64,000 nt of DNA, from the NCBI RefSeq assembly GCF_005871205.1, contig NZ_SWKM01000011.1:124001-188000 (forward strand), in the 5' to 3' direction. Position 1 is the first letter of the stretch; each line of letters starts with the position of its first letter. Made by a program: the position numbers and the translations under genes. Below the pieces are notes generated by a model. That model had not been told where the DNA came from, did no database searches, and saw only the letters and a list, made by a program, of their open reading frames with translations. Source of the DNA: Marinobacter alexandrii. GTDB taxonomy: Bacteria > Pseudomonadota > Gammaproteobacteria > Pseudomonadales > Oleiphilaceae. Of this stretch, positions 25,416-33,121 are shown in pieces.

Positions 25416-26282
25416 ATGGCAGTTCAGGTAAGCGACTTCGACCGGTTTTCCTTTACCCTTTTTATGGCGCTCGCGGTGCATGCCATGATTGTGCTGGGGA
25501 TCACCTTTGCCCCGGAGCCGCCCCGGTCCTCGGCGCAGACCATGGAAATTACCCTGTCGCAGTTCGAGGACGAACAGGCGCCGGAGGAAGCGGATTTTCT
25601 GGCCCAGACCAATCAGCAGGGCAGTGGCAGTGAGGAGCAGGCCGAGGAAATGACCACGCCGAACCCGGCACAGGTGAGTCAGCCGGAAGTGGCCCAGGTG
25701 CAGCCCGAGCCGCCCTCGAAAACCGAGCCGCAGCCGGTGCGTGAAAAACAGGTGGTGCAAACCGAGGCCCAGTCCAGTCGTAAGGTTGAGCAGCCGAAGG
25801 AACGCACCAAGCCGGTTGAGGAGCCGGTTCCGGTTCGCGAGAAGAAGAGCCTGATGGAGCGGAGCCTGGAAATTGCCAGCCTGGAAGCACGCCTCGATGC
25901 CCAGCAACAGGCCTACGCACGCAAGCCGCGAGTGATGCGGGTGACGGCCGCCTCGACCCTGAAATCGACTAACGCCTGGTACGTCCAGAACTGGATCAGC
26001 AAGGTCACCCGGGTTGGCAACATCAATTACCCCACCGAAGCACGACGCGCCGGAATCTACGGCACACTTCGAATGCTGGTATCCCTCAAGAAAGATGGCA
26101 CAATCAAAGAAGTGGCGGTGCTTCAGTCTTCCGGCAGTACGGTGCTGGATGACGCCGCCATCCGAATCGTCCGAATGGCAGCGCCGTTTGCGCCATTCCC
26201 AGACTCGATGGGAGAGAAGGTGGACGAATTGGAAATCATACGAACCTGGTCTTTCCAGCGGCGGGGGCTGACTTCCGGATGA
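25416..26282 (+). CDS. tonB: TonB-family energy transducer (TonB3-like)
   Basis: A 288-residue TonB. N-terminal signal-anchor helix (about 10-32, FSFTLFMALAVHAMIVLGITF) with the His-containing TonB pattern, a long Pro/Glu/Lys-rich periplasmic linker (about 60-170), and a C-terminal TonB domain (about 190-285: YPTEARRAGIYGTLRMLVSL, GSTVLDDAAIRIVR). TonB passes proton-motive energy from ExbBD to outer-membrane receptors. By position it matches P. aeruginosa TonB3 next to pilG/gshB, which is linked to twitching motility. Its stop overlaps the algH start (ATGA). Confidence 0.92.
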   Translation: MAVQVSDFDRFSFTLFMALAVHAMIVLGITFAPEPPRSSAQTMEITLSQFEDEQAPEEADFLAQTNQQGSGSEEQAEEMTTPNPAQVSQPEVAQVQPEPPSKTEPQPVREKQVVQTEAQSSRKVEQPKERTKPVEEPVPVREKKSLMERSLEIASLEARLDAQQQAYARKPRVMRVTAASTLKSTNAWYVQNWISKVTRVGNINYPTEARRAGIYGTLRMLVSLKKDGTIKEVAVLQSSGSTVLDDAAIRIVRMAAPFAPFPDSMGEKVDELEIIRTWSFQRRGLTSG

Positions 26283-26845
26283 CAGCATCAAAGCATTCTC
26301 CTAACAGCCTGAGGCACCACTTCCTGGTGGCGTCACCCTATCTTGCGGACCCGCGTTTCCATGGCGCGGTGATCTACTTGTGCGAGCATTCCGACGACGG
26401 CGCTCTTGGCCTGATGATCAACCAGCCCCTGGATATCCACCTTGGTGAAATCCTGGAACAACTGGATATGCACGGCGGCGAACTGGATCTCCCGGTGTTC
26501 AGCGGCGGTCCGGTAGAGCCCGAGCGGGGCTTTGTCCTGCACCCGCCGGGAACCAGCTGGCAAAATACCGCCGAGGTGACGGATGACGTGCTGTTGACCA
26601 CGTCCCGGGACATTCTGGCCGGCATCGGTCAGAACCAGGGGCCGGAGGAATTCCTGGTTGCTCTGGGCTATGCCGGCTGGAGCGAGGGCCAGCTTGAACA
26701 GGAACTGGGCAGCAACTCCTGGCTCACCTGTCCCGCCTCCACCGACATCATCTTCCGAACCCCTTGGGAAGAGCGTTACAAGGCAGTGTTGAACCTGATC
26801 GGCATTGATCTGAACCAGCTCAGCGAGTCCATTGGCCATGCCTGA
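26279..26845 (+). CDS. algH: YqgE/AlgH family protein
   Basis: A 188-residue UPF0301 member: HHFLVASPYLADPRFHGAVIYLCEHSDDGALGLMINQPLD at the start (AlgH hallmark), FSGGPVEPERGFVLH, and LVALGYAGWSEGQLEQEL. Structure is known for the family but the molecular function is not; in Pseudomonas AlgH affects alginate regulation. Overlaps the tonB stop by 4 nt and the ruvX start by 8 nt, forming a tight operon. Confidence 0.93.
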   Translation: MTASKHSPNSLRHHFLVASPYLADPRFHGAVIYLCEHSDDGALGLMINQPLDIHLGEILEQLDMHGGELDLPVFSGGPVEPERGFVLHPPGTSWQNTAEVTDDVLLTTSRDILAGIGQNQGPEEFLVALGYAGWSEGQLEQELGSNSWLTCPASTDIIFRTPWEERYKAVLNLIGIDLNQLSESIGHA

Positions 26846-27281
26846 ACCGGGTAACCGCAGCGTCCTGGCATTTGATTATGGTACTCGCCGTATTGGGGTG
26901 GCCTCGGGCCAGGAAATGCTGGGTACCGGACAGCCGGTGGCGATGATTCCGGCCCGGGATGGCATTCCCGATTGGTCCAGGGTGGAGGCAATTCTTCAGG
27001 AATGGCAGCCAGACCTGGTCGTGGTGGGGTTGCCGCTGAACATGGACGACACCGAGAATGAGATGTGTGCCCGGGCCCGGAAATTCGGCAAGCGAATTCA
27101 CGGCCGCTACCATGTGACGGTCGAGATGGTCGATGAGCGTCTCACCAGTTTCGAAGCCAAGGGTGAGGTGATGGCTGCCGGGGGTAGCCGTGATTTTGGC
27201 CGCCACGGTGTCGATGACCGTGCCGCAGTACTGATTCTGGAAACCTGGTTTGGCCTTCAGCGTGACCGGGTCGACCACTGA
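26838..27281 (+). CDS. ruvX: Holliday junction resolvase-like protein YqgF/RuvX
   Basis: A 147-residue RNase H-like protein: VLAFDYGTRRIGVASG (first catalytic Asp in FDYG), DLVVVGLPLNMDD with its conserved acidic neighbours, MVDERLTS, and a C-terminal DDRAAVLILE with the last acidic residues. The family takes part in pre-16S rRNA 5'-end processing and has been proposed as a junction resolvase. Start chosen at ATG 26838; a TTG at 26832 is possible. Pairing with algH (8-nt overlap) is nearly universal in this group. Confidence 0.93.
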   Translation: MPEPGNRSVLAFDYGTRRIGVASGQEMLGTGQPVAMIPARDGIPDWSRVEAILQEWQPDLVVVGLPLNMDDTENEMCARARKFGKRIHGRYHVTVEMVDERLTSFEAKGEVMAAGGSRDFGRHGVDDRAAVLILETWFGLQRDRVDH

Positions 27282-27313
27282 CCGATCAAGGCCTCTACAA
27301 CAGCGAGGAAGTA

Positions 27314-27823
27314 ATGACCGCACTGCTTGATATCGACCAGTTGCTGAATGAGCTGGAATCCGGCCTGCGCCAAGTGTTGGCAGACCGGGGCGTGGACCAG
27401 CCGGCATTGATAGGAATCCGGACCGGCGGTGTCTGGCTCGCCGACGTGCTCAGCAAGCGCCTGGGCCTGGATGAGCCCTTCGGTGAACTGGATATCTCCT
27501 TCTACCGCGACGATTTCAGCCGCATTGGCCTGAACCCGAGGGTAAAGCCCTCGAGCCTGCCGTTCGACACCGAAGGCCGTGACGTTATTCTGATCGACGA
27601 CGTGATTATGAGTGGCCGGACCATCCGTGCCGCCATGAACGAGATCTTCGATTATGGCCGTCCTGCCAGTATTATACTGGCTACCCTGATTGATCTGGGT
27701 GCCCGGGAACTGCCAGTTCAGCCTGACGTTGTTGGCCGGACCCTGGCCCTGGAGGAACATCAGCGGGTGAAGTTGCGGGGCCCGGAGCCCTTACACATTG
27801 AGCTTCAGGAAGCCGGACACTGA
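27314..27823 (+). CDS. pyrR: PyrR bifunctional regulator / uracil phosphoribosyltransferase
   Basis: A 169-residue type I phosphoribosyltransferase fold: GIRTGGVWLAD, SFYRDDF, and the PRPP loop VILIDDVIMSGRTIRAA (about 92-108). PyrR members bind pyr mRNA or act as weak UPRTases. In Pseudomonas the pyrR-pyrB-pyrC' order is the same, and PyrR was reported to affect pyr expression. ATG at 27314 follows GAGGAAGTA. A terminator-like hairpin straddles its stop codon. Confidence 0.93.
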   Translation: MTALLDIDQLLNELESGLRQVLADRGVDQPALIGIRTGGVWLADVLSKRLGLDEPFGELDISFYRDDFSRIGLNPRVKPSSLPFDTEGRDVILIDDVIMSGRTIRAAMNEIFDYGRPASIILATLIDLGARELPVQPDVVGRTLALEEHQRVKLRGPEPLHIELQEAGH

Positions 27824-27836
27824 TTCGGCTTTTTTT
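27810..27836 (+). terminator. Terminator-like hairpin across the pyrR stop codon
   Basis: AAGCCG (27810-27815) pairs with CGGCTT (27826-27831), 10-nt loop, followed by five more T (27832-27836). The stop codon TGA (27821-27823) lies in the loop, so ribosomes ending pyrR would cover the hairpin. It could reduce or regulate transcription into pyrB, 47 nt further on. Confidence 0.5.
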
Positions 27837-27882
27837 GGCCACACGCTAACGACAAGAAACCAGAACCGCACACAGGCGAACC

Positions 27883-28896
27883 ATGACCGCAAACGATCCC
27901 TTCCCGCACCACTTGCAGCTGACCCGGGATGGTCAGTTGCGCCATTTCCTGACCCTCGACGGCCTAAGCCGTGACCTGTTGACCGACATTCTGGATACCG
28001 CTGATTCCTTTATTGAAGTCGGGGAGCGCACCATCAAGAAGGTCCCGCTGTTGCGGGGACGCACGGTGGTGAACCTGTTCTTTGAATCCAGCACCCGAAC
28101 CCGGAGTACCTTCGAGTTGGCGGCGAAGCGATTGTCCGCCGACGTGCTCAACCTTGATATCAGTACCTCCGCCACCTCCAAGGGTGAATCCCTGTCCGAT
28201 ACCCTGCTGAATCTCGAGGCGATGGCCAGCGACATGTTCGTGGTGCGTCACTCCCAGAGTGGCGCACCCCACTTTATCGCCGAGAGCGTTACCCCCGGGG
28301 TGGCCATCATCAATGCCGGCGATGGTCGCCATGCCCATCCGACCCAGGCAATGCTGGATATGCTTACCATTCGCCAGCACAAGGGTGGATTTGAGGGCCT
28401 GAAAGTCGCCATTGTTGGAGATGTCCTGCACTCGCGGGTGGCGCGTTCCCAGATCCGCGCCCTCAATGTCCTGGGTGTTGCCGAGGTGCGGGTGATTGCG
28501 CCGGGCACGCTGTTGCCCAAGGATGTCGAAAGGCTGGGCTGTACTGTGCACTACGACATGGCCGAAGGCATGAAGGATCTTGATGTGGTGATCATGCTCC
28601 GGCTCCAGAACGAGCGGATGGAGGGCGCCCTGTTGCCCAGTGAGCGGGAGTTCTATCGATTGTACGGACTGAGCCGGGACAAATTGGCGTTGGCGCATCC
28701 GGATTGCATTGTGATGCACCCGGGCCCCATTAACCGTGGGGTGGAGATTGAATCGGCGGTGGCCGATGGGCCCCAGTCGGTGATTCTGAATCAGGTGACC
28801 AACGGCATCGCGATCCGCATGGCGGTGATGTCCATGGCCATGGGCGGGCAGCTTGCTGAACGCCAGCGCACGCAGGCTCAGGGAGGACAGGTATGA
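27883..28896 (+). CDS. pyrB: Aspartate carbamoyltransferase, catalytic subunit
   Basis: A 337-residue enzyme forming carbamoyl-aspartate in pyrimidine synthesis. Carbamoyl-phosphate motif [14 protein letters not shown] (about 67-80), the 80s loop (SATSKGES), [23 protein letters not shown], and [11 protein letters not shown] near the end. The first 25 residues extend beyond the E. coli enzyme, as in Pseudomonas, where they help assemble the dodecamer with PyrC'. Overlaps pyrC' by 4 nt (ATGA). Confidence 0.96.
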   Translation: MTANDPFPHHLQLTRDGQLRHFLTLDGLSRDLLTDILDTADSFIEVGERTIKKVPLLRGRTVVNLFFESSTRTRSTFELAAKRLSADVLNLDISTSATSKGESLSDTLLNLEAMASDMFVVRHSQSGAPHFIAESVTPGVAIINAGDGRHAHPTQAMLDMLTIRQHKGGFEGLKVAIVGDVLHSRVARSQIRALNVLGVAEVRVIAPGTLLPKDVERLGCTVHYDMAEGMKDLDVVIMLRLQNERMEGALLPSEREFYRLYGLSRDKLALAHPDCIVMHPGPINRGVEIESAVADGPQSVILNQVTNGIAIRMAVMSMAMGGQLAERQRTQAQGGQV

Positions 28897-30200
28897 GTGG
28901 TTCAGTTCAAGATAGCGGCGCGAGCCTGAAGATCGTTGGTGGGCGCCTGCTGGACAGTCAGGGCACCGACGCCGAGAACACTGCTCTGCTCATCAAAGGC
29001 GGCCACATTGTCGCCATGGGCGACGCCGCGGCACGGGCCGTAGCCGACAAAACCGTGAATGCGGAGGGTTGTATCATCAGCCCGGGCTTTGTCGATCTGC
29101 ACTGCAACCTCAGAGAACCGGGCAACGGCCAAAAAGGCAATATCGAGTCGGAAACCCGGGCGGCCGCCCACGGCGGCTTCACCACGGTGTGCGCCTCGCC
29201 GGAGACATCGCCGGTTAATGACTCGGGTGCGGTGACCAATCTGATCCGGGATCTGGCCAGTAACCGGGCCTCTGTTCACGTTCTGCCGGTGGGTGCCATC
29301 ACCCGGGGTCTGGAAGGTGAATTGCTCAGTGATATGGCGGGCCTGGCCGCTGCCGGCTGTGTCGCAGTCGGCAACGGCGGTCGGGGTGTACGCAACGCCC
29401 GGGTTCTGCGCCGGTGTATGGCCTACGCCCAGACTTTTGGCCTGACTGTCATGTTCCGGCCAGAAAACCAGGCCCTGGCTGCGGATGGTTATGCCCACGA
29501 TGGGCTGGTGACCTCCCGGCTGGGGCTGCTGGGCATCCCCGAAGTGGCCGAAACCACGGCGGTAATGGAAATGATCCTGCTGGCCGAAGAAACCGGGGCA
29601 CGGCTGCACCTGAGCCAGCTATCCTGTGCCCGCAGTGTTGAGATGCTTGCCGAGGCGCGCAGGCGTGGCATTGCGGTGACTGCTGACGTGGCTATTCACC
29701 AGTTGCTGTTCACCGAGGACGCGCTGGCCGGATTCGACAGCCGCTTTCATGTTCGCCCGCCCCTGCGCAGCGAGCGCGACCGGAAGGCGTTGCTTGCCGG
29801 TGTCCGTGATGGCGTCATCGATGCCATCGCCAGCCAGCACCAACCCCACGACACTGCGGCCAAGCAAGCGCCCCTGGCGGCTACCGAACCTGGCCTGTCC
29901 ACCATTGAAAGCGTCCTCTCCCTGGGCCTGGAGCTCGTGGAGTTGAATGAGCTGGGTTTGCCGGAGCTGATTCGGGCCCTGACCTCCGGGCCGGCCTCGG
30001 TCCTGGGGCGCAGCGCCCGATTGGCCGAAGGTGAAGTTGCGGACCTGTGCGTGTTCGATCCTCAGCACTACTGGACGCCCGCCGACGATACCCTGGTCTC
30101 GGTGGGGCGGCACGCGCCGGTCACCGGTCGCGAAGTTCCGGGTGTGGTGCGCCTGACCCTGGCCCGAGGCAAAGTGGCCTGGCAGCACCCGGCGAGCTGA
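28893..30200 (+). CDS. pyrC': PyrC', dihydroorotase-like non-catalytic partner of PyrB
   Basis: A 435-residue amidohydrolase-fold protein. The metal motif expected as HxHxR reads [10 protein letters not shown] (about residues 67-76), so the second His is Asn; this is the pattern of the inactive PyrC' of Pseudomonas, which is needed to build the active PyrB dodecamer but lacks dihydroorotase activity. Other conserved parts ([29 protein letters not shown]) are kept. A true pyrC must be elsewhere. Overlaps pyrB by 4 nt. Confidence 0.9.
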   Translation: MSGSVQDSGASLKIVGGRLLDSQGTDAENTALLIKGGHIVAMGDAAARAVADKTVNAEGCIISPGFVDLHCNLREPGNGQKGNIESETRAAAHGGFTTVCASPETSPVNDSGAVTNLIRDLASNRASVHVLPVGAITRGLEGELLSDMAGLAAAGCVAVGNGGRGVRNARVLRRCMAYAQTFGLTVMFRPENQALAADGYAHDGLVTSRLGLLGIPEVAETTAVMEMILLAEETGARLHLSQLSCARSVEMLAEARRRGIAVTADVAIHQLLFTEDALAGFDSRFHVRPPLRSERDRKALLAGVRDGVIDAIASQHQPHDTAAKQAPLAATEPGLSTIESVLSLGLELVELNELGLPELIRALTSGPASVLGRSARLAEGEVADLCVFDPQHYWTPADDTLVSVGRHAPVTGREVPGVVRLTLARGKVAWQHPAS

Positions 30201-30411
30201 GCGCAGATCCTGGTCAAAATGCGGCAGAGGTAGTGATATCTCTGTCGACACCATCACAGAATCTCCTGTTGTTGCTGAAAAGCCCTTGATGACAGCCACC
30301 GGTGCCAACGTATTCTTACGAAGGCCGGCCTACTGTCAGCCAAGGAAAGCGGGCCAGTTGGTACACTTGGACGTACTGACGCCCGACAATAAAAACATCA
30401 GGAGTCCTCCC

Positions 30412-31431
30412 GTGACATCAGCAACCTTCCCGCATCGGGTGGCCATGGCTGCCGCCCTGTGTGTCAGTCTTTTTTTTCCTACCCTGAGCCATGGCCAGGG
30501 TGAACCGCTGGAGCGCAGTTTTTGCGTATTCGATCCGGTGGGTGCCAATGGCCCTCTGTTCGCCATCACCAAAACCTTCCAGCCGGTAGCCCTGAAGCAG
30601 GGTATCAAGCTGAATCTTCGGGCCTATACCGATGAAAAGGTCGCCGCCGAGGACTTCAAGGCGGGCCAGTGCGATGCCGTGCTGCTCACCGGTACCCGGG
30701 CCCGGGAGTTCAACAAGTTCACCGGCAGCCTGGAAGCCATGGGTGCCGTTCCCGGGGAGCAGGAGATGCGTCTTCTGTACAACACCCTCAGCCAGGCCAA
30801 GGCGCGACCATTCCTGATTGACGGCCCCTATGAAGTCGCCGGTGTGTTCCCGGGTGGGGCGATTTATCTTCACACTCGTGACCGCGGTATTGATTCTGTG
30901 GAAAAACTCCAGGGCAAGCGCATTGCTACTCTGGATTATGATCAGGCCTCCGTGCGCATGGTCCGGCATGTCGGGGCCTCGGTGGTGGGCTCTAACTCGG
31001 CCAATTTTGCCGGCAAATTCAATAATGGCAGCGTCGACCTCGCCTACGCCCCGGCGGTTGCCTACACACCGCTTGAGCTCTACAAGGGCGTTGAGCCCAA
31101 CGGTGCCGTGGTGAAATACGCGATTGGCTACATGAATTTCCAGGTGATTATTCACCGTGACCGTTTCCCGGATGAGGCGGCTCAGATGGTGCGTAATGAA
31201 TCGATCAAACGCATTGATCAGGCCTACGACGTCATCGCCCAGGCTGAAGCGGAAATCCCCAAGACGGTGTGGATGAACCTGCCCCAGGAAGACACCGCCG
31301 AGTACGACAAAATGCTGCGCAAGGTGCGGCTGTCGCTGCTGGATGATGGGGTTTTTGATGAGCGGGCCATCAAGTTGATGAAGGCGATTCGGTGCCGGGT
31401 GGACGCAACCCGCGCAGAGTGTGCTTCCTGA
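30412..31431 (+). CDS. Periplasmic solute-binding protein of a TRAP-like system
   Basis: A 339-residue exported protein. Signal peptide HRVAMAAALCVSLFFPTLSHGQG ends near residue 29. The mature part looks like a TRAP/phosphonate-type substrate-binding protein (CVFDPVGANGPLFAITKTFQP, GQCDAVLLTGTRARE, KLQGKRIATLDYD, YMNFQVIIHRDRFP). I start at GTG 30412, with GGAG 7 nt upstream; a longer frame from 30286 would put the signal peptide inside the protein. Probably supplies the permease at 33122 via the TatT-like lipoprotein, though an HU gene on the other strand lies between. Substrate unknown. Confidence 0.72.
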   Translation: MTSATFPHRVAMAAALCVSLFFPTLSHGQGEPLERSFCVFDPVGANGPLFAITKTFQPVALKQGIKLNLRAYTDEKVAAEDFKAGQCDAVLLTGTRAREFNKFTGSLEAMGAVPGEQEMRLLYNTLSQAKARPFLIDGPYEVAGVFPGGAIYLHTRDRGIDSVEKLQGKRIATLDYDQASVRMVRHVGASVVGSNSANFAGKFNNGSVDLAYAPAVAYTPLELYKGVEPNGAVVKYAIGYMNFQVIIHRDRFPDEAAQMVRNESIKRIDQAYDVIAQAEAEIPKTVWMNLPQEDTAEYDKMLRKVRLSLLDDGVFDERAIKLMKAIRCRVDATRAECAS

Positions 31432-31462
31432 CAGTGATTTGCGATGTTGTTCGCGATATAAC

Positions 31463-31489
31463 GGGGCCTGCCAGCGCAGGCCCCTTCTT
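31463..31489 (+). terminator. Intrinsic terminator after the solute-binding protein gene
   Basis: GGGGCCTGC (31463-31471) pairs perfectly with GCAGGCCCC (31476-31484) around a 4-nt loop and is followed by TTCTT. It lies between the solute-binding protein stop and the convergent HU gene, and may serve both sides partly. It separates the binding-protein gene from the downstream TRAP genes. Confidence 0.75.
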
Positions 31490-31491
31490 AG

Positions 31492-31764
31492 TCAGCTGAT
31501 TTTATCCTTAAGTCCCTTGCCGGCCTTGAAGCCAACAGTCTTGCTGGCCGGAATGCGAATGCTGGCTCCGGTTTGCGGGTTCCTGCCATCCCGCGCTTCC
31601 CGGGAGCGAATATTGAAGGTACCAAAACCGATCAGGGTGACGTCCTCACCCCTCGCAGCGGCCGCAGAGACCTGATCGGTAAACGCGGTAATCACCTCGC
31701 TGGCCTTGTCGCGGGTCAGGCCGGTTTGATCAGCAATAGCGGCAGCTAGTTCGGGTTTGCGCAT
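31492..31764 (-). CDS. HU-family DNA-binding protein
   Basis: A 90-residue histone-like protein: MRKPELAAAIADQTGLTRDKASEVI, GFGTFNIRSREARDGRNPQTG (the DNA-binding arm) and FKAGKGLKDKI. HU proteins bend and compact DNA as dimers. The ATG at 31764 follows AAGGAGTAT; extending to 31809 adds a non-conserved leader. It lies between two parts of the TRAP system, on the opposite strand. IHF is excluded by the lack of its longer tail and characteristic residues; which HU paralogue this is cannot be said. Confidence 0.92.
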   Translation of the reverse strand: MRKPELAAAIADQTGLTRDKASEVITAFTDQVSAAAARGEDVTLIGFGTFNIRSREARDGRNPQTGASIRIPASKTVGFKAGKGLKDKIS

Positions 31765-32049
31765 CGGATACTCCTTTTTTATTTCTGTTTTGGTCTGGGG
31801 GCTGGCCACAGGCTTGATGGCCTGCGGTTGGTCTCATCTATAGTGGGTTGGCGTTCATTGTGCAAATGCCGGCACCAGGATTTACCGCGGCGTTTGGTGT
31901 CATTTGCGGCGTCGGTCTCATAAAAACAGGATCTTGTGAGCCATAATGTGGCCTCGGTTACAGTCTGTAACACGGCGGGTTGGGGTCGGATCGGCGACAG
32001 CACGCCCATGCAAAACGCTGAGAATAATAACGCCATAGGTAAACCCGCG

Positions 32050-33114
32050 ATGACAGATTCCCTGACTCACTCACTGGAACGATCACTGGTCTGGCCCCGG
32101 CTAAAGGGATGGTGTGCGGCGTTGATGGCCAGTGCGCTGCTCAGTGGCTGTGGCGCGGTCAACAACATGCTCTACAAGACCACTGGCGACGTTATGCAAG
32201 GCTTCTCCCGGGATCACACGGTGCCTTACCTGCTGGAAAGCAGTGATCTGGCCATGGGGTGTGCCATGAGTGAGGCCACTGCGCCCCTGCTGATGTCCTT
32301 TGGTCGGGTCACCTCTGAGCCGGATCAACTGGCCGTCATGCTGTATCTTTCTGCCGGTGGCTGCGCTGAGGAGAAGGCCCGGGAGTTCGAGCTGGATGGT
32401 CTGGCGGCCATGCACGCCATGAATGCCAACGAAGCCGAAGATGCCCTGATCCGCCAGAAACGCGCTTATGTCCTGGCTTCCGAGCGCTATTTCAAGGGCT
32501 GGAAACACCATAATGCCTATTACGGTGCGCCCGGGACCGGCGAATGCCCGGACTTTGCCGATGACAAGGATGAGTTCATTTACTTGGCGGGTCTACTGTC
32601 CGGCCTGCAGGCGCTGAATGCCCAGATTCAGTCGACATCGTCTATCGGCGTACCCGCCAATGTCGGCTCAATCGTCGCTCGGGCAACGGCATGTCTTGAG
32701 AACGACAAGTGGTGGGGAGCCCCCATGGCGCTTCGGGCAACCGTCTGGGCCATGATTCCGGGCGCGCAGCCTGAAGGTGAAGACGCCTTCGAGCGCCTGG
32801 GCATTGCTGACGGGCAGGGCGAGGCAGCGGGGGTTCGCCTGCCGCACGTATTCCACGCCATTGCCGCCATCAACAAGGGTGACCAGGATCTCGTTAAGTA
32901 CGTTATTCGGGAGCACGCCCGGTCGCTGGAGCAAACTCCAGCCAACGCCGACTGGCGATTTGTGGATGCCATGGCTACCAACATGATCGTCGCCATTTCC
33001 GATCGGCTCTGGGTGGAAAATACCGGTCATCGCACTCCTCTGGGCCAGCTGGGCACCTTTTGGGATGACCAGCCGGAAGAGGTAGAAACCATGAACCTGG
33101 ACGACCTGTTGTAA
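32050..33114 (+). CDS. TatT-like TRAP-associated lipoprotein
   Basis: A 354-residue exported lipoprotein. Hydrophobic signal with lipobox LLSGC (about residues 31-35) after GWCAALMASA; the mature protein begins CGAVNNMLYKTTGDVMQGF. Alpha-helical repeats (YLLESSDLAMGCAMSEATAPLLMSF, AYVLASERYFKGWKHHNAYY) resemble the TatT component described as a trimeric TPR partner of TRAP binding proteins (Treponema Tp0956). It ends 7 nt before the permease start. The start is uncertain: ATG 32050 fits the signal peptide, with alternatives at 32008 and 31936. Confidence 0.75.
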   Translation: MTDSLTHSLERSLVWPRLKGWCAALMASALLSGCGAVNNMLYKTTGDVMQGFSRDHTVPYLLESSDLAMGCAMSEATAPLLMSFGRVTSEPDQLAVMLYLSAGGCAEEKAREFELDGLAAMHAMNANEAEDALIRQKRAYVLASERYFKGWKHHNAYYGAPGTGECPDFADDKDEFIYLAGLLSGLQALNAQIQSTSSIGVPANVGSIVARATACLENDKWWGAPMALRATVWAMIPGAQPEGEDAFERLGIADGQGEAAGVRLPHVFHAIAAINKGDQDLVKYVIREHARSLEQTPANADWRFVDAMATNMIVAISDRLWVENTGHRTPLGQLGTFWDDQPEEVETMNLDDLL

Positions 33115-33121
33115 TTTCACC

